Positions 23,005 to 33,830 of a DNA stretch of 64,000 nt are shown in pieces. The notes below the pieces were generated by a model, which saw only the letters and a program-made list of their open reading frames with translations, was not told the DNA's origin and did not search any database. This DNA comes from Branchiostoma floridae. Its lineage: Eukaryota; Chordata; Leptocardii; Amphioxiformes; Branchiostomatidae. Both the position numbers and the translations under genes were made by a program. Every line of letters begins with the position of its first letter. Position 1 is the stretch's first letter. The stretch is taken from contig NC_049985.1 in NCBI RefSeq assembly GCF_000003815.2, positions 2,612,970 through 2,676,969 of the forward strand, given 5' to 3'.

Positions 23005-23530
23005 GCTTTTCCAGTCGGAGAAATCGGAAATAAACAGTGTGAAATCGTCTGATAGTGTCGGTAGGATCGGTAGGATCGGATTATGTTTGTGAGACCCGAA
23101 ATAAGAATTCTAGACCCTAAAAGGAATTCCAGATTCATTTCATGGGTTTCACAAACAGTTAATTTAAATGTCTGTCTTGTTTCATACTTTTTATTATTAT
23201 TAAGTCAGAAATAAAAAGTGTGAAATCGTCTGATAGTGTTGGGGGATCGGATTTCTGTTAGTGAGACACAGAAATGAATTCTAGACCCTAAAAGGAATTC
23301 CATATTCATTTCATGGGTTTTACAAACAGATTAATTCAAATGCCTGCCTAGTTTCATACTTTTCAAGTCAGAAATAAACAGTGTCACGAAAACATGTATC
23401 AATATGACTGAGGAAGTCTAGGAGATCAAGTTTTGGTGACGAGACACAAAAAAAGATTATTGGCTGATCTCTGATCTCACAAACGCAGTAATTCACAAAC
23501 ACATCTGTTTTCTAAATCAAGAAATAGAAA
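23005..23530. repeat. Tandem array next to the gap, period about 181 bp
   Basis: The word gaaatcgtctgatagtgt occurs at 23041 and 23222. The preceding word gaaataaa(c/a)agtgt occurs three times at spacings of 181 and 163 bp. Shared words also include gaattctagaccctaaaagg and catttcatgggttt. The third copy is strongly decayed. Confidence 0.88.
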
Positions 23531-25309
23531 TTGTTAAATTAGACAAATATGTCATCGGTCTTTTCTGTTGACTGGACAAGAAAAGAGAAAATAACCCCAG
23601 CCTCTTTTCATGGGACCCACTGTCACCCACAAACCTACTATTTATGTATCAGGCACGTCTGTTTTGTTCAGTGGTTTTTATCAGTGATGTCCTCCTCCGC
23701 GTGGAATCTCTCATGGCGCGAACGGGTGGATAAAACGTGAGACGTGTGAACGCAGAAGTACAGATGGTTTTTATTGTGAGCTGGGAAACACATCATCTAC
23801 TCACTCTGTTAACTTTTTATGGATCACAGGCGCGACCAATGAGTCCGCGGACAACTAAAGATAGACAAAGAGAAATAAACAGGAAATTTATGAGTGAGAT
23901 GACAACTGGAAACAGGAACAAAGAACAAAAGACATTTTTGACAGTTGTAAATCTCTGTAAATATCAGTCTTGTAGACGAACCATTCAAATGACGGAATGA
24001 GTGCTATTGGCTATTTTACTTCTTGCTGTCCTACTGTTATGAATTAGACTATATTATCAGTTACAGTACTTGATAGTTGTTTCCAAGGCTAGTTTTTTTT
24101 CAGCTAGCTAACTCACTGACTTTTTTGCGAAAAGTTGTGGTCGAGTTATCACTACAAATGTATATCATACAGAGATTGTTGAAAGATAGTGCAGACGGTT
24201 GTAGCGCACTTCGAATACCTGTTGCATATCTAGGGCAAGGACGGACAGACGATGAAGGCCCAAAGTCTTTTCTGGGAACCCCGGACTGAAGCACTGCAGT
24301 CACGAAAGTACTGTACTCTGAATGACCGCGCATCGATACTTTCATTCAAATGATTTATTGAGCTTTTTGATGTTACAGTTTGCACGCTGTCGTGACTGTA
24401 CACGTTTGTGCTTCGGCCCCAATAGTTTTCAGTAAGATCACACAGATCTATAGGCTGTACAAAAACATGTCTAGAGCGAAGGGGGGTTAGTTTACAGTTC
24501 GTCTATCATGTCATAGTTTATCCAAGGACCTTGGTTTATCTGATACGGAAATATAAACTTTAGCAGAGTCGATATGTTTCTAACTTTTCTATAACGACGC
24601 GTATTTTTTTCTTTTTCCTCCTCCTTGGTGGCAGTAAATACTTTGAATCAAGGTCGTCTAACTTATATACCAAATACCCTACTCATTTCTTTCATTATTG
24701 ACAATGACATGTATCGTTCCAAAGTTCTGAAATTTCTTTCTCTAGTAGGTTTCTGAAGAACAACTGTGTGGGAAAATAGTTCTCGCTATTGAAACTTGAA
24801 AATTCGCACCAAGCAAATGTGTCATATTTGACAGCAACTCCCCCGATTCTTCTGAGAAAACAAAGTGTGAATTCTACAATTACAAAGGTCATACAGAAAA
24901 TTTCTTTCTTTCCCACGGTGGAGGGGAAAGAAGGCCTCCCGCGAAGTCCTAATCAGTGTCTGGCAATTTTCTACGTCTTTTCTGGGTGATTTGTGGTTTT
25001 TTTCTGATCGCTCAATTTTTTTTACCCAACTTTCAGGAACGTAGCAAGAAAAAATGTAAAAGGAAAAAATATTGGGGTACATTAAGCTAACTATTTCTAT
25101 CAATTAATTCAAGGAGCTTTTATCAACGCTCCTTGATTATTTCAAGTGTCCCTTTTAGCATATCTAAAATCATAGTTTAACCTCCTTAGTATTTCCAATG
25201 AGGTTTTCCTCCTTGGTAGTTATTTCCTTGACCAATGGATGGTTCAGTGTCTGTATTTTCTTTTCATTTATGATTTTTGTTTAATATTGAAAACCTTGTC
25301 CTTCCCACG
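23531..25309. other. Upstream flank, no recognised gene or repeat
   Basis: Mixed-composition sequence with short chance frames on both strands. One small hairpin, caaggagc with gctccttg, lies at about 25110-25134. Confidence 0.45.
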
Positions 25310-25600
25310 GGGGATACGCAATGTGACACATGTCTGTCATGGCTCCTACCTTCGGGCGCGGGAAACCATTCGGACGTGGAACAACAACTTTTATTTGGTT
25401 TCGTCACGGCCGAAGGTTAGGCGAAAAATCGAGCAAAAGAGCCGACAGAGCTGACGACACTCTCGCTTCCGCAGGTTCGGGTTATGTTTCCACGTTGGTA
25501 ATCATCATTTGGCGGAATTTCCGACAAACATCGCATTCTTAAAAGCAAGTTCAAGAGTTCCCACCGACAACGTTAATTGGTGAACTATTAGTACTCCCCA
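25310..25600. promoter_or_regulatory. Candidate regulatory block 10
   Basis: Unique CpG-containing block with words such as cacggccgaaggttaggcg and gacaacgttaattggtg. It borders an inverted repeat on the right. No coding evidence. Confidence 0.25.
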
Positions 25601-25616
25601 AGAAGCAGTTGATGCG

Positions 25617-25738
25617 GAAAATTGTGACCTTTTTCTTTTAAAAGTTTTATGCCGTCTTTTTCTTTCAGTGTGGTATAATTTATAATAAAGCCGACAGAAG
25701 AAGACGGCATATAAGAAAAAGGGTACGATTTTCCCCAT
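25617..25738. mobile_element. Small inverted-repeat element (MITE)
   Basis: The arms gaaaattgtgacctttttct and agaaaaagggtacgattttc are inverted copies with two mismatches. Inner arms atgccgtctt and aagacggcat are perfect complements. A single related arm occurs at 27734-27790. No clear target duplication seen. Confidence 0.7.
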
Positions 25739-25739
25739 C

Positions 25740-26559
25740 AACCTCTGCTAGGAGAGTAATCTAAGTACCGGTAGTAACTCTATTTAAACAGAGACCGAAA
25801 TGAAAGAAACTCATCTGACTTCAATTGAAAAATCAGTGAGGCTTATATTATAAAAACAAGGAGCTTTAAACATTGTTTTGTTATAATGTCCTTGTTTGGT
25901 AGGATTTTTTGGGGGGAAAAATCACCTGCACTGGAACTGGATTCCTGCGAAACAGCCACTGAATTTAGGAAGGCCCAGTGTATTCGGCCGGACGATAGTT
26001 TATTTTATCTGTCTATCTGTTTGGCCATATGGTTGCTGTTCAACAAAAGTCTTCTTTCAATAAGATTATCTTATCGGTTTTTATTCTTTTATAGCCACCA
26101 ATTCGCACCTACTCGCTAATGTCCTTATTTCAAGGAGTTGCCTACGCGGGTGATCAGTTGATGTTACTAGTAGCTATCGGTATGTACAATTGTGTGACAT
26201 CTGTCTATATGTGGTGACAAAGAAGTATTGAAGACAGACATTTCAGTAAATTCCAGGGCGATACTATAAAAACAACAATTACAATTGAATTGTCAATAGT
26301 TTAGCTGAACTAGTTACTTTGTCCTCTGGGAACAGTGCATCTTTGTTCTACAGAAGAAGTGAAAAACGTACTTTTATGAGAGGAAGTGATTTGAAGTGAT
26401 GGCATTTTCCCATCGGTTATCAGACAAAGAAATCGTTTCACAGATGTTGATCCTCAATCAATTCAAATGTCAAAATAGTTTCTGCGGTTTTGTTTCGCTC
26501 ATTTGTCATTATTGCGACGAGAAAATGCCTACCTTTCTTATAAGTTCTGTAACTGTATT
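25740..26559. other. Upstream flank, no recognised features
   Basis: AT-rich sequence with no coding, RNA or repeat signal. Confidence 0.45.
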
Positions 26560-27145
26560 ATAGTCTGTAGCATATATCTTAGTCCCCTTAGAGCTCAAAA
26601 CTCGACAAAAGGCTTAGCAAAGATGGAAATAGGTCCGAAGTAGAGAATCAATAGAGTGAACATTTGCAAAAGTCAGAAAGATTTGTAGAAATCCTTTTGA
26701 CCCCGCCAGCAAATCCTTCACCCATTTTTCTATCTTTACATAAAAGTGCGGCTGGGACCTGTGAAATCGAAGTAAAGTTGAAAAGGGCTAGGTTCTATAC
26801 GCATGGAAAGAGAATTTAGCTGTATCCAGAAACACAATATTCCCAGCATCAACCCATGTTGAAACTTTCGTGAATCATCGCTCCCAACAATTGGCGAAAA
26901 AATAAACGCTCCGCCTCAGAAGTCTAGATCTGCGACGGATGCTTGGTAGAAACTGCTATTGCAGTTTATCAAACGATAAAATCCTTTTCCACAGATGTCC
27001 CACAGTAGACACGGATGAACTCCGCCCGTCCCATCCCCCCACTGTTGGGAGAACACCAGAAGAACAGATGGAAGTTCTCCGCGGAAAATTTATGATAATT
27101 GCTTGAGGAAATCCAAACACTTGCAAGGTCGCGTCTGAGGCGTCT
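26560..27145. promoter_or_regulatory. Candidate regulatory block 11
   Basis: Unique block with sharp texture change, including acaatattcccagcatcaac and cagtttatcaaacgataaaa words. Its right edge runs into the tandem array at 27145. Confidence 0.3.
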
Positions 27146-27730
27146 CCGTCAGTGTACCTCCATCAGGACCGGAACACGCCAGGGTCGAACGTTCTGATCC
27201 GCACTTGGTAATGACTTTGTCATGTTATTAAATCAGTAAACAAATGAAGAATTTGTGCTTGATTTGAGCGAATTTGGCGGGGTTATTTTACGTTTTTTTC
27301 TGGAAATGGTCGGTCGTACAGAAATGTTCCGTTCTACACTTGATACTGACTTTGTCCGGTTAGGAATGATTTTAGCGAGTTTGGCTGTGTTATTTTGCGT
27401 TTTTCTTCGAGATGGTCTGTCCTACAGAAACGTTTCAATCCGCGCATGGTAATGACTTTGTCCTGTTAATCGCCAAACAAATGAAGAAGTCGGGCTTAGC
27501 CAATCGGCTTGCATGATTTTAGCAAATTTTGCTGTGTCATTTTACTTCTCCGTCAGTAGACCTCCATCATGACCGGAACACGCCAGGGTCGAACCTACAG
27601 AACTTGATGTTCCGATCCGCACTTGATAATGACTTTGTCATGTTTGTGAATTGCCAAATATTTGAGCGAATTTGGCTGTGTTATTTTGCGTTTTTCTGGA
27701 GATTGATACTTTCCAAGCTAGGTTAGGGTA
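27145..27730. repeat. Degenerate tandem array with an outer 400-bp duplicate
   Basis: The words aatgactttgtc/actgactttgtc recur at 27210, 27344, 27451 and 27628 (spacings 134, 107 and 177). The longer words ctccgtcagt, cctccatca and gaccggaacacgccagggtc recur at about 27148 and 27548. The array is nested: short units inside a 400-bp duplication. Confidence 0.8.
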
Positions 27731-27733
27731 GCT

Positions 27734-27790
27734 GACAAAAAAAAGACGACATATATCATAGGAAAAAGGTCACAATTTTCCCCCAACAAC
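27734..27790. mobile_element. Solo arm of the 25617 inverted-repeat element
   Basis: Contains agacgacatat, ggaaaaaggtcacaatttt and cccc in the same order as the right arm of the element at 25617-25738. The matching left arm is missing. Confidence 0.5.
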
Positions 27791-27879
27791 TTCGAATTTG
27801 GCGGGTTATTACAATTTTACAAATTACATATCAGAGAGGCTGTTTCGTACCCTCTATCAAAAAGTAGAAATCTGCCGTT

Positions 27880-28725
27880 TTCCTAACATTTCACGTACCC
27901 CCTATTTCAATTGCTAGTTGGAGGGAAAGACCAAGATGTCAAAATTGCCGTTTTCTTGTTCTGTCTGTCGCGAGCCTTACCAGCCAATTTGCATACTTTC
28001 CGAACATAATTTCCAAACTTTTTAAGTTTAGTTTAGTTTACTTTACTTTAGTTTACTTAAGTTTAGTTTATTTTACTTTAAGTGTAGCAGGCCGCAATTC
28101 AATCAACTGATTTTCCAATTCCTTTTTTTTCTATAAACGTAGAAAGGTAATACATGTACAAAGACCGCTCTTAGATCTTTCCTTACGGCGCTCAGTGAAC
28201 AGGGATTGCTTTTTTTCCTCTCTGACTATTCAACTAAAAGTCGAGCCCTCTAACGTTCTAGCTCGGGGTGCACGAGTCCTGGTAGTTTCCGTCTACGGTA
28301 TGTTTGGAACATATTAGTTTGAGGGAAATACTTTCAAAAAGTAAAACTTGTATCGCCGTTTTTTTCTGTTTATCGAGAGCGTTTCCAACCGATTTGCATG
28401 ATTTTAAAAACTTTTTAGATTACTTTTTTAGTCCTAAGAACCTGTCGTTGAGTTTAGTTTGGTTTGGTTTAGTTTAGTTACGGTTCATTTAGGTTTGTTT
28501 AGTTTAGTTTACAAACAGTTGATTTTCCAACTTACTTTTCTCTATAAACAACTTGGAAACACATGTACAAAGACCGCGGCTTGCAGATCTTTCCTTTTTG
28601 TGCTCAGTGAACAAAGATTGCTTTTTTTCCTCTGACTATTCAACAAAAAGTCAAGCCCTCTAACGTTCTAGCTCGGGGTGTATACTATGAGTCCCGCCAG
28701 TTTCCGTCTACGGTATTTCCAACTC
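27880..28725. repeat. Two-copy tandem duplication of about 410 bp with TTTAG runs
   Basis: Both copies contain a tttagttta run (28022-28080 and 28452-28510), then catgtacaaagaccg, gattgctttttttcctc, agccctctaacgttctagct and gtttccgtctacggta. The offset is about 411 bp. Divergence is moderate. Confidence 0.88.
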
Positions 28726-28754
28726 CATGGATCGGACGATGAATATTCAGAGTG

Positions 28755-28932
28755 TACGTGAATATGAAGATCAGACATCCAGGTAATAAGACATGCCAAA
28801 AAGCAGTTACTCAAGCAACTGGATATGATTTTGGAAACGGTCAGACGTTTCAAAGATAGTGGATGCTATCTGAAACGTCTGACCGTTTCCAAAATCATAC
28901 CCAGTTGTTTGAGTAACTGCTTTTTGGCATAT
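28755..28932. mobile_element. Hairpin element flanked by a 15-bp direct repeat
   Basis: Contains an inverted repeat of about 70-bp arms: gccaaaaagcagttactcaa to gatag on the left, mirrored to gtaactgctttttggc on the right, with a loop of about six bases (tggatg) near 28862. The 15-mer tgaatattcagagtg stands at 28740-28754 and again at 28933-28947. A half copy of the arm occurs at 52379-52460. The 15-bp duplication is longer than usual for a cut-and-paste MITE. Confidence 0.8.
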
Positions 28933-28949
28933 TGAATATTCAGAGTGAT

Positions 28950-29960
28950 TATTTCCGCCGTTATTCACCCCTGTGGCAGAATTAGTCTGCGGTACAGCCG
29001 GTAAAATACTGAAGCATATTCCGTGCGACGCTTTGATTTAAAAATTCCGCTTTTTGATGTGAAAATTCCACTTTTAAAGTTGCATTGTTCTTCCCGTTTT
29101 GTTGGTAGTAGAAGCTTGTTTGATGTGACGAAGTTCATATTTAGAAAAGTGTTTCTAGCGGTAATACAAGACAAAATTGGAAAATATCTTATTTCCTGTT
29201 TCTAGCAGTAATACAAGACAAAATTGGAAAATATTTTGCTCGAATGATGTTGAATGTTCCTTCCCACATGGGCTATGATGTACTGTTGCCTGTACTGTTG
29301 ACAGCGAACAAGGGATGGGATAAAACAAAATCTAATGTTTACAATATTAAAGTTGGACTTACGTAACATCCGTACTGTAGTTAGAACAAAACAAAAACGT
29401 CTATACCCGCTCACTCTCTGCCACAAGAGCCTCTATATGGGCCGCGAGCGCTGCATCAAGAGCTATCTACTACTCGAAAATTGCGGCAATAGCATGTCCA
29501 GAACTCGCGATATCAAACCCGAAAGTTCCTATACAGTACAGTAACAAGCCGCTAGGGTGCAAAAAGCGACCTATTTCAATACTACTGTACAACCCAGATA
29601 CCAAGTATCAATACAATCCATCCAGGCTTGCTGCCTATCCACAAACACGCACATGCATTTGAATACAGACGATACAGAAAACAAAACCTTCTTGGCAAAG
29701 GTAATGAATCAAGAAAAAAAGTCGAACTCGAGACAATCACCTCACACTAGGAGAGCGCCGGGAGGAAGCGGGATCAAGACACGGAAATACCGAACCAATT
29801 CCGCCCGTCATTCTCCTGTGGCAGAAATTTACTCCATGAAATGTTTTGACAGGAATCGAACGGCATGAAAAGTGCCGCAGTACTCCGCCCGAGGAGAGAG
29901 ACGGCAGTCAGGAAACTACCAAACATTGCTGCCATTCCTTTTTCGACACTTTGCGGGTGG
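28950..29960. other. Upstream flank, nothing recognised
   Basis: Contains a 40-bp direct repeat around agtaatacaagacaaaattgg (29163 and 29208). The open frame 29335-29544 has no domain I can defend. Confidence 0.45.
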
Positions 29961-30460
29961 CGCGCTTGTTGGCTGCGAGCGATGACTGGCAAATTTGCTC
30001 AGGAAAATTATGTCTACGCTAGAACAAAAAGAAAACCTCCTTGGAATTATTATCATTACTGTTATCATGGACAAATGTGTAGAGAAAAAGTTACTTTTCG
30101 GTAATAAAAATAAACAATTCGGAGGGACCCGATTGTCATTCCTGCCCGACGCCGTGTGAGTGTTGGCTGAGAGCGCTGACTGGCAAATTTTGAGGAAAAT
30201 GATATTTAGGCTAGAATGAGGCAAAGAGAGAGAAAGAGAGCTTGTTGTCAGCTCATTGGACGATTGCGTGGAGGAAAAGTTACTTTTCGGAAAAAAAAAC
30301 TAATGATGCGGAGGAAAGTGTCCGACATTTCTGTCATTCCTCCCCAACACTCTGAGCATTGACTGGCAAATTTGGTGAGGAAAATAATATTCATGCTAGA
30401 ATAATACAAAAAGAGAACAAGGCTATTAGTGGGAATGGACAAATTAATTTGTGAAGAAAA
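29960..30460. repeat. Three-copy tandem array, period 183-194 bp
   Basis: The word gactggcaaattt occurs at 29984, 30178 and 30361. Each copy continues with aggaaaat, gctagaa and gaaaaaagttac-like words, and the first two with gttacttttcgg. Copies 1 and 2 precede gtcattcctnccc. Confidence 0.88.
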
Positions 30461-31320
30461 AAGTTACATATTTCAAAGTAGCATCAATGGGGAGGAGCAT
30501 TTCTGGTTTTCATCGATGTCCGACACAATGCAGATGCCACCGCTTGTTCGCTTCGACAATTTCCACAGGAACAATGTTTAAAACATTAATTCAACAGAGG
30601 AGAGAAGAGTGGAGTTTCATTTTCACGAAAAAACGATTTGAAGTTCTAGCGAACAAACAGACGCCAGCTTTTTTTAAAGATGAAATAGCACACAGGCTGC
30701 CAGAATGGACTAGTAAACTTGGAAATGGGTAGAAAAGCAATGAAAGAGAAAAAGGGTAAAAAGAGTAAAAAGTATTTCTAAAAACGCTTTGAGATCTTAC
30801 AATAAACCGATTAGAACAAACACTTGTCACATTTCCATTTTCACCTTTTTCTCTTGGAAAGTCGGATTTTAAATTTTTGTCTTATTTGTTTTCAGCGCTA
30901 ATGGACCACTTTTTACGGAAAATCTATATTTCTGTGAAAAAAGTAAGTCCAATGATGAAGGATGAACGCCAGCCTATGTGTGTAATAAACTAATGTTCAT
31001 ACATAAACATATTCTCCAGCTTTTCATCTTTCTGTGTGGATGTTTCAAATTTTCTACTTCAAAGTTCCGCTTGCCATGTTGATATGCCTTGTGATTACTT
31101 GTAGCGCCATAAAATACTTTCATTAAAGAAAGACTAGTGTCGATTAGAGTACTCTATCCTCAAAAAGGAGGAAATTACAAATAAAAGGTACCCTGTGATA
31201 TGAAAATACAGTAGGGGTCATTGACATCTGAGTCAAAACAAGCAGATTATCGACCTGAACAATTTCACACTGGACCACATAACTTTTGGTGTGCAGAATC
31301 TTGCGAATAAAGCTGCAAAG
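30461..31320. other. Upstream flank, no recognised features
   Basis: AT-rich sequence with chance frames only. Confidence 0.45.
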
Positions 31321-31426
31321 TAGCCTCCTTCGCAGACTTCGAACGGGGCTGCTTTTATTTTATGGGGAGGGGGCGCTGGTTCGCTATTTTCAACGTTGGC
31401 TAGGTTCTCCGAAGCGGGGCAAAACT

Positions 31427-31612
31427 TACTCTCCAAGCAGAGGTTAGGCTCCGGCTGTTTTTTAACGTTTTTTTTAGTCGTTTTTATCGAGCTTTCTATT
31501 TTTTTTTATATCTTGCTGTTTGGCTGGCGTACTTCAAGAAAAATGACAAAATAGAAAGCCCGATAAAAACGACTAAATAAACAGCCGGAGCCTAACCTCT
31601 GCTTGGAGAGTA
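31427..31612. mobile_element. TACTCTCC MITE with perfect 9-bp target duplication
   Basis: A 186-bp element with inverted ends of about 80 bp (tactctccaagcagaggtta on the left, taacctctgcttggagagta on the right). It is flanked by ggcaaaact at 31418-31426 and again at 31613-31621. The 9-bp duplication suggests a Mutator-type non-autonomous element. Isolated ends of the same family are at 42859-42891 and about 51284-51305. Confidence 0.9.
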
Positions 31613-31623
31613 GGCAAAACTCT

Positions 31624-31829
31624 CTTCCACAACAAACTCACTTCCACGGCAAACTCCCTTCCACGGCAAACTCACTTCCACGGCAAACTCACTTCCATGG
31701 CAAACTCACTTCCACGGCAAACTCACTTCCACGGCAAACTCACTTCCACGGCAAACTCACTTCCACGGCAAACTCACTTCCACAGCAAACTCACTTCCAC
31801 GGCAAACTCACTTCCACGGCAAACTCACT
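31624..31829. repeat. 17-bp minisatellite, about 12 copies
   Basis: Unit acttccacggcaaactc repeated about twelve times with rare substitutions (cacaac, catgg, cacag). It begins within three bases of the MITE target duplication. A 17-bp unit is read in all three frames in turn, so the plus-strand open frame across it is not evidence of protein. Confidence 0.95.
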
Positions 31830-32735
31830 TTCCTTGAAAATCACCCTCCCATTAAATAAAAGCAGCCTAGCCTGCGCCTGCGAAGGAGGCTAACTGCAGT
31901 GTATCGATCTCGACAAATCAAGGTGGAAATCTAGTGTTCACATATTTCTCAGCAACCCAAATGAGTGTAATTTACTCCTGGTCAAAGCAGGAGTGGCAAG
32001 ATCATTGAGGAACACGGATAGAAGCAATGACAGTAAATATTTCCTGTCATTCTTTAATTATGAAATTGAAAAGAACGCTCCTTCTAATCCAATATTACAT
32101 ATTACCACAGTCGGAGCGATCCAATGTTGGGGACATTTATTTGGCCCGTGTCTTTTGGTCCCCTTTGCTCGTGTTTTTTGCATCTCTGGATTTCAGTGAG
32201 ACCTAAACATACCACAGTGGCACAGGATAGCCGCGCATTCAGATACGGTGCAAATAATCATAAACCATGACAATAGTAACATTTTTACTGTTCTTAAGTA
32301 GACTAAAATTTACTGACTGACTCAGTGACCCCAACGCGTCAGGATGCCCAAACCACAACTGACATCAACAGACGCTCTGCTCTCTCTCAGAAATGTTTTG
32401 ATTCGATTTGTTCGCACCCCGACTTTTCGAGGTCAGCTCCTGAGGGTCAGGATCCGGCCAAAATTAAACAAACCTCGCAACAACATCTCCGTCCATTTGA
32501 TACCGTGGAGAGAGCGTGTTGGATTGTATTACCCAATCCAAATTAGCCGCCCCCAGCAAAACATACAGTAAATACTGTATACCCACGCATTGCTGGAAAA
32601 ATTGGAAACTTAATAGTGTCCAAATTGCGTGTGTGGAAGTGATAGAGGGAGGTCATAAATACGTCGTTTGACAAACACCGTTTTTATCCTAGCGTTATTT
32701 TCACTTTGCAAAACGGCGCAAATAAAGAATTCAAT

Positions 32736-33051
32736 GGGTCCACACGTGCGTATATATTCAAGTCCGTATAGAAGCTTTAGCCTCTACCAGGCTCGACGGG
32801 TCGCTGGCAAAAAAAATAGAAATTGGACAAATATAGACATATACAATGTAATACCTTGTATATCATGCCAGAGGAGTTATCTAGGTCGCAAAATATACTC
32901 CTCGGCCAGCTAACTCCTCTGGCATGTTACGCATCAATATTTGTCCAATTTCTTTTCTTTTTCTAGCGACATGTGGAGTCTGGTAGAGGCTAAGACTTCT
33001 AAAAGGACCTCATACGGACTTGAATACTAGTATATACGCACGTATGAACCC
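32736..33051. mobile_element. Large composite palindrome, 316 bp
   Basis: Outer arms gggtccacacgtgcgtatat and the inverted atatacgcacgtatgaaccc enclose further complementary sequence (ttcaagtccgtat and its complement). Inside sits a TAGCCTC-type palindrome at 32778-32992 with ends tagcctctaccaggctc and gagtctggtagaggcta. Whether it is one element or one nested in another cannot be decided, because no target duplication separates the layers. Confidence 0.8.
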
Positions 33052-33109
33052 CCAATTACAAACTCACAATAGTCTACCAAACGCACTTTCTCCTGCTGAC
33101 CCCCGGAAG

Positions 33110-33310
33110 AGTGTATTATTTATAGTTCTGCTTGTCCCGAGGCGCCGAGAAAGCGTGCGTATCTGAAAAATTTATAGACGGAGGGTAAACAAGAAGCCGC
33201 CGATCTGGCTAATCCCCGCGCAGAAATCTTCCTTTGTGAGTTATCGAGACAAACACATGTTGTACCCGCGGAAATAAATCTCTGGGCCGTGTCACGAGCA
33301 TGGTCCGGGT
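33110..33310. promoter_or_regulatory. Candidate regulatory block 12
   Basis: About 200 bp of unique CpG-rich sequence, including tttatagacggagggtaaac and gcggaaataaatctctgg. Its right end is the start of a segment duplicated 330 bp further on. Confidence 0.3.
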
Positions 33311-33830
33311 CGGGGTTGGATTTGGGACAAAACCGGACATGGAAAAACACGCAACATGCAACCAGACAGGCTGTCATTGTTTCAGTACATCCTCACATAA
33401 TAGCGGACTTAAAGCGATATCTGCATTACGTTACACGATCATCGTTGGAACTTGGATCTTTGAATTGAGAAAGAAAAAAAAGAAACACTGCACAAAAGTG
33501 TATCATTGAAACAGCCAAGCTCTTCGGTTGTTTTAATAAATGTTTATACAGTCTTTATTTCAGATTACATAACATGTACTACTTTTGGTGACATACACTA
33601 TCAGATAACTTTATTCCGTTTCACGAGCGTCGCTCGACTGGTCCGACGGGTCGGGGTTGGAACTTAGCCTGGTATCCAGCCGTAATTATAGCTATAATTA
33701 CGGCTGGATACCAGGCTAGTTGGAACTGGGACAGAACCGGACATGGAAAAACACGCAAAATGTGAAACAAACCAAACAGAGAGGCTGTCATTGTTTCAGT
33801 TCATCCTTAGTCTCAAAGCAGACGTGTCAG
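33286..33830. repeat. Direct duplication, one copy interrupted by a 54-bp palindrome
   Basis: Copy A starts at about 33286 and copy B at about 33615. They share tcacgagc, gggtcggggttgga, accggacatggaaaaacacg and ggctgtcattgtttcagt. Copy B carries the palindrome at 33665-33718; copy A has the uninterrupted site near 33316 (gttggattt then gggaca). Confidence 0.9.
33665..33718. mobile_element. Perfect 54-bp palindromic MITE with 9-bp target duplication
   Basis: Two 27-base arms (tagcctggtatccagccg...) meet with no loop and no mismatch. gttggaact precedes it at 33656-33664 and follows it at 33719-33727. Relatives with the same termini and 9-bp duplications are at 51023-51134 and 61277-61374. The paralogous empty site in copy A of the surrounding duplication confirms insertion. 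Confidence 0.95.

Larger units (their letters stand above)
31321..31892. mobile_element. 572-bp inverted-repeat element carrying a nested MITE and a minisatellite
   Basis: The terminal 15 bp tagcctccttcgcag are matched perfectly and inverted at the right end (ctgcgaaggaggcta). A second matching stretch, ggctgcttttattt..., lies further inside both arms. Imperfect flanking sequences (gctgcaaag and actgcagtg) may be a worn 9-bp target duplication. The interior is occupied by the MITE at 31427-31612 and the 17-bp minisatellite at 31624-31829. No coding region. Confidence 0.8.

Noticed and set aside
22667-23138. Frames across the gap at 22859-22958
   Set aside because: Made open by N bases and overlapping a tandem repeat.
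29335-29544. Possible exon with a HxSLxxxRxRC-like stretch resembling a GINS1 segment
   Set aside because: Only a handful of residues agree, and the sequence that should follow in GINS1 is absent; most likely chance.
31624-31829. CRISPR-like array
   Set aside because: Units are directly adjacent without spacers, and the window is eukaryotic.
31603-31893. 96-codon plus-strand protein with HFHGKL-like repeats
   Set aside because: It is the three-frame translation of a 17-bp minisatellite and carries no coding evidence.
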